From Winogradskyella algicola (lineage in GTDB: Bacteria > Bacteroidota > Bacteroidia > Flavobacteriales > Flavobacteriaceae): a DNA stretch of 64,000 bases. This document shows, one piece after another, positions 62,946 to 64,000 of the stretch. The DNA lies in contig NZ_SZQF01000001.1 of NCBI RefSeq assembly GCF_005869935.1, forward strand, positions 248,001 through 312,000, given 5' to 3'. The notes beneath the pieces were generated by a model. The model saw only the letters and a program-made list of their open reading frames with translations, had not been told where the DNA came from and did no database searches. The stretch's first letter is position 1. The number at the start of each line of letters is the position of its first letter. The position numbers and the translations under genes are program-made.

Positions 62946-63047
62946 CAATTAGTAGATGTAAAAAGTGTAAAATGGTTGCGTCAAATCTTTAAAAAAATAA
63001 AATAAGTGGTATTTTTGATAACAATATAATTTAGAACATAGAAAGAA

Positions 63048-64000
63048 ATGAGTAGTGAAAAAGATGCAAAGTTAAAAGCGCTAAAATTAACCTTAGATAA
63101 GTTAGATAAAGCCTACGGAAAAGGAACCGTAATGAAAATGAGTGATCAAGCTATTGTAGATGTAGATGCTATATCTTCAGGTTCTTTAGGCTTAGATATT
63201 GCTTTGGGTGTTGGTGGTTACCCAAGAGGAAGAGTTATTGAAATATATGGTCCTGAATCTTCTGGTAAAACAACGCTGACATTACATGCTATCGCAGAAG
63301 CACAAAAAGCTGGTGGAATAGCTGCTTTTATTGATGCAGAGCATGCCTTTGACCGTTTTTATGCTGAAAAGCTTGGTGTAGATTTAGAAAACTTAATCAT
63401 TTCACAACCAGATAATGGCGAGCAGGCTTTAGAAATTGCAGATAATCTTGTACGTTCCGGAGCTATTGACATCGTTGTTGTGGATTCTGTAGCTGCATTA
63501 ACTCCTAAAAGTGAAATAGAAGGAGAAATGGGAGATTCTAAAATGGGCTTACACGCACGTTTAATGTCTCAAGCCCTAAGAAAGCTAACAGCTTCTATTA
63601 GTAAAACAAACTGTACCATGATATTTATTAACCAATTGCGAGAAAAAATTGGTGTAATGTTTGGTAACCCAGAAACAACTACTGGTGGTAATGCCCTAAA
63701 GTTCTACGCTTCAGTACGGTTAGACATTAGACGTTCTACTCAGATAAAGGATAGTAATGGTGATGTAATGGGTAATAAAACAAGAGTTAAAGTTGTAAAA
63801 AACAAAGTTGCTCCACCTTTTAGAACTGCAGAATTCGATATTATGTATGGAGAAGGTGTTTCTAAGGTTGGTGAAATTTTAGATTTGGCCGTTGACCACG
63901 ATATTGTAAAGAAAAGTGGTTCATGGTTTAGTTACGAAGATACCAAACTGGGACAAGGACGAGATGCTGTTAAGTCATTAATTAAAGATAACCCTGATTT
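63048..64000 (+). CDS. recA: Recombinase RecA, 5' portion (runs off the right edge)
   Basis: 317 codons of RecA are visible from ATG 63048 ([20 protein letters not shown]). It has the Walker A GPESSGKT, the [20 protein letters not shown] segment (Walker B and L1 loop), [20 protein letters not shown] (L2 loop) and [12 protein letters not shown]. It promotes strand exchange and LexA cleavage in the SOS response. The C-terminal acidic tail lies beyond the window. No LexA box is apparent upstream. Confidence 0.98.
   Translation, partial: MSSEKDAKLKALKLTLDKLDKAYGKGTVMKMSDQAIVDVDAISSGSLGLDIALGVGGYPRGRVIEIYGPESSGKTTLTLHAIAEAQKAGGIAAFIDAEHAFDRFYAEKLGVDLENLIISQPDNGEQALEIADNLVRSGAIDIVVVDSVAALTPKSEIEGEMGDSKMGLHARLMSQALRKLTASISKTNCTMIFINQLREKIGVMFGNPETTTGGNALKFYASVRLDIRRSTQIKDSNGDVMGNKTRVKVVKNKVAPPFRTAEFDIMYGEGVSKVGEILDLAVDHDIVKKSGSWFSYEDTKLGQGRDAVKSLIKDNPD

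Larger units (their letters stand above)
62645..63047. other. 403-base gap before recA, holding a candidate small RNA gene
   Basis: No credible protein gene: the longest small ORFs are under 15 codons in useful frames. It contains several hairpins and a terminator structure described as the next feature. The recA promoter region is on the right, with TAATTTAG at 63027-63034 as a poor -7 candidate. Confidence 0.6.

Noticed and set aside
62645..63047. A riboswitch or protein gene in the gap before recA
   Set aside because: No known riboswitch consensus was recognised and all small frames are short or lack a start. The structure points away from recA, so it is not a recA leader.
1..64000. tRNA, rRNA, insertion sequence with classic DDE transposase, or prophage
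   Set aside because: No clover-leaf, rRNA or DDE-transposase sequence and no phage structural genes were found by reading. A covariance or profile search would be needed to be sure.

Overview
The window is AT-rich, gene-dense DNA from a member of the Bacteroidota, almost certainly a (probably marine) Flavobacteriaceae. Supporting marks are a gldH gliding-motility lipoprotein gene beside ricT and a PBP1A gene, two secreted peptidases with type IX secretion (T9SS) tails, a SusC/FecA-style TonB receptor with a carboxypeptidase-regulatory-like N-terminus, TAnnTTTG promoter elements, and a hemCD fusion. The genus cannot be fixed from sequence alone. No rRNA, tRNA, CRISPR array or prophage was seen.

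Layout. 1-3.2 kb: metal homeostasis (5' end of a ZIP transporter gene, a DtxR/MntR regulator, a divergent TonB receptor, and a palindrome between them). 3.2-6.4 kb: ECF sigma factor, a large membrane anti-sigma-like protein carrying a TonB C-terminal-like domain, and a small secreted protein. 6.5-15.5 kb: housekeeping and unknown genes (J-domain/TerB protein, bacilliredoxin, PlsC, HD hydrolase, lipoprotein, AraC regulator, radical SAM, enoyl-CoA hydratase, orphan histidine kinase). 15.6-37.5 kb: nearly the whole aerobic heme pathway, with hemJ, hemH, hemA, hemCD, hemE, hemF and hemB interleaved with a MATE pump, a BNR-repeat protein, a TraB/GumN protein, a divergent AraC regulator, an EI24 protein, a GNAT and a membrane-anchored SF2 helicase. 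37.5-46.9 kb: cytochrome c, unknown envelope proteins, an MG2/plug protein, then a five-gene + strand operon (CNNM-CBS, ogt, DUF4442, serine hydrolase, exonuclease). 47-59 kb: T9SS metallopeptidases, a fused dipeptide-type ABC ATPase, SCOT subunits, and the pbp1A-gldH-ricT block. 59-62.6 kb: a tight operon trhO - radical SAM - U32/TrhP-like - ferredoxin. The window ends inside recA, with a candidate small RNA gene in front of it.

The strongest unusual signal is at 32251-33792. A REP-associated tyrosine transposase (RAYT) gene, bracketed by inverted copies of a 33-bp palindrome, fills the space between the GNAT stop codon and the hemF start codon, and reads in frame through the second palindrome into HemF, giving one 498-codon ORF. 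Other small palindromic repeats lie in nearby heme-cluster gaps, and one of them encodes the last residues of HemCD. Second in interest is the operon that brings together relatives of both known routes to 5-hydroxyuridine in tRNA (TrhO and TrhP) with a radical SAM enzyme and a ferredoxin.
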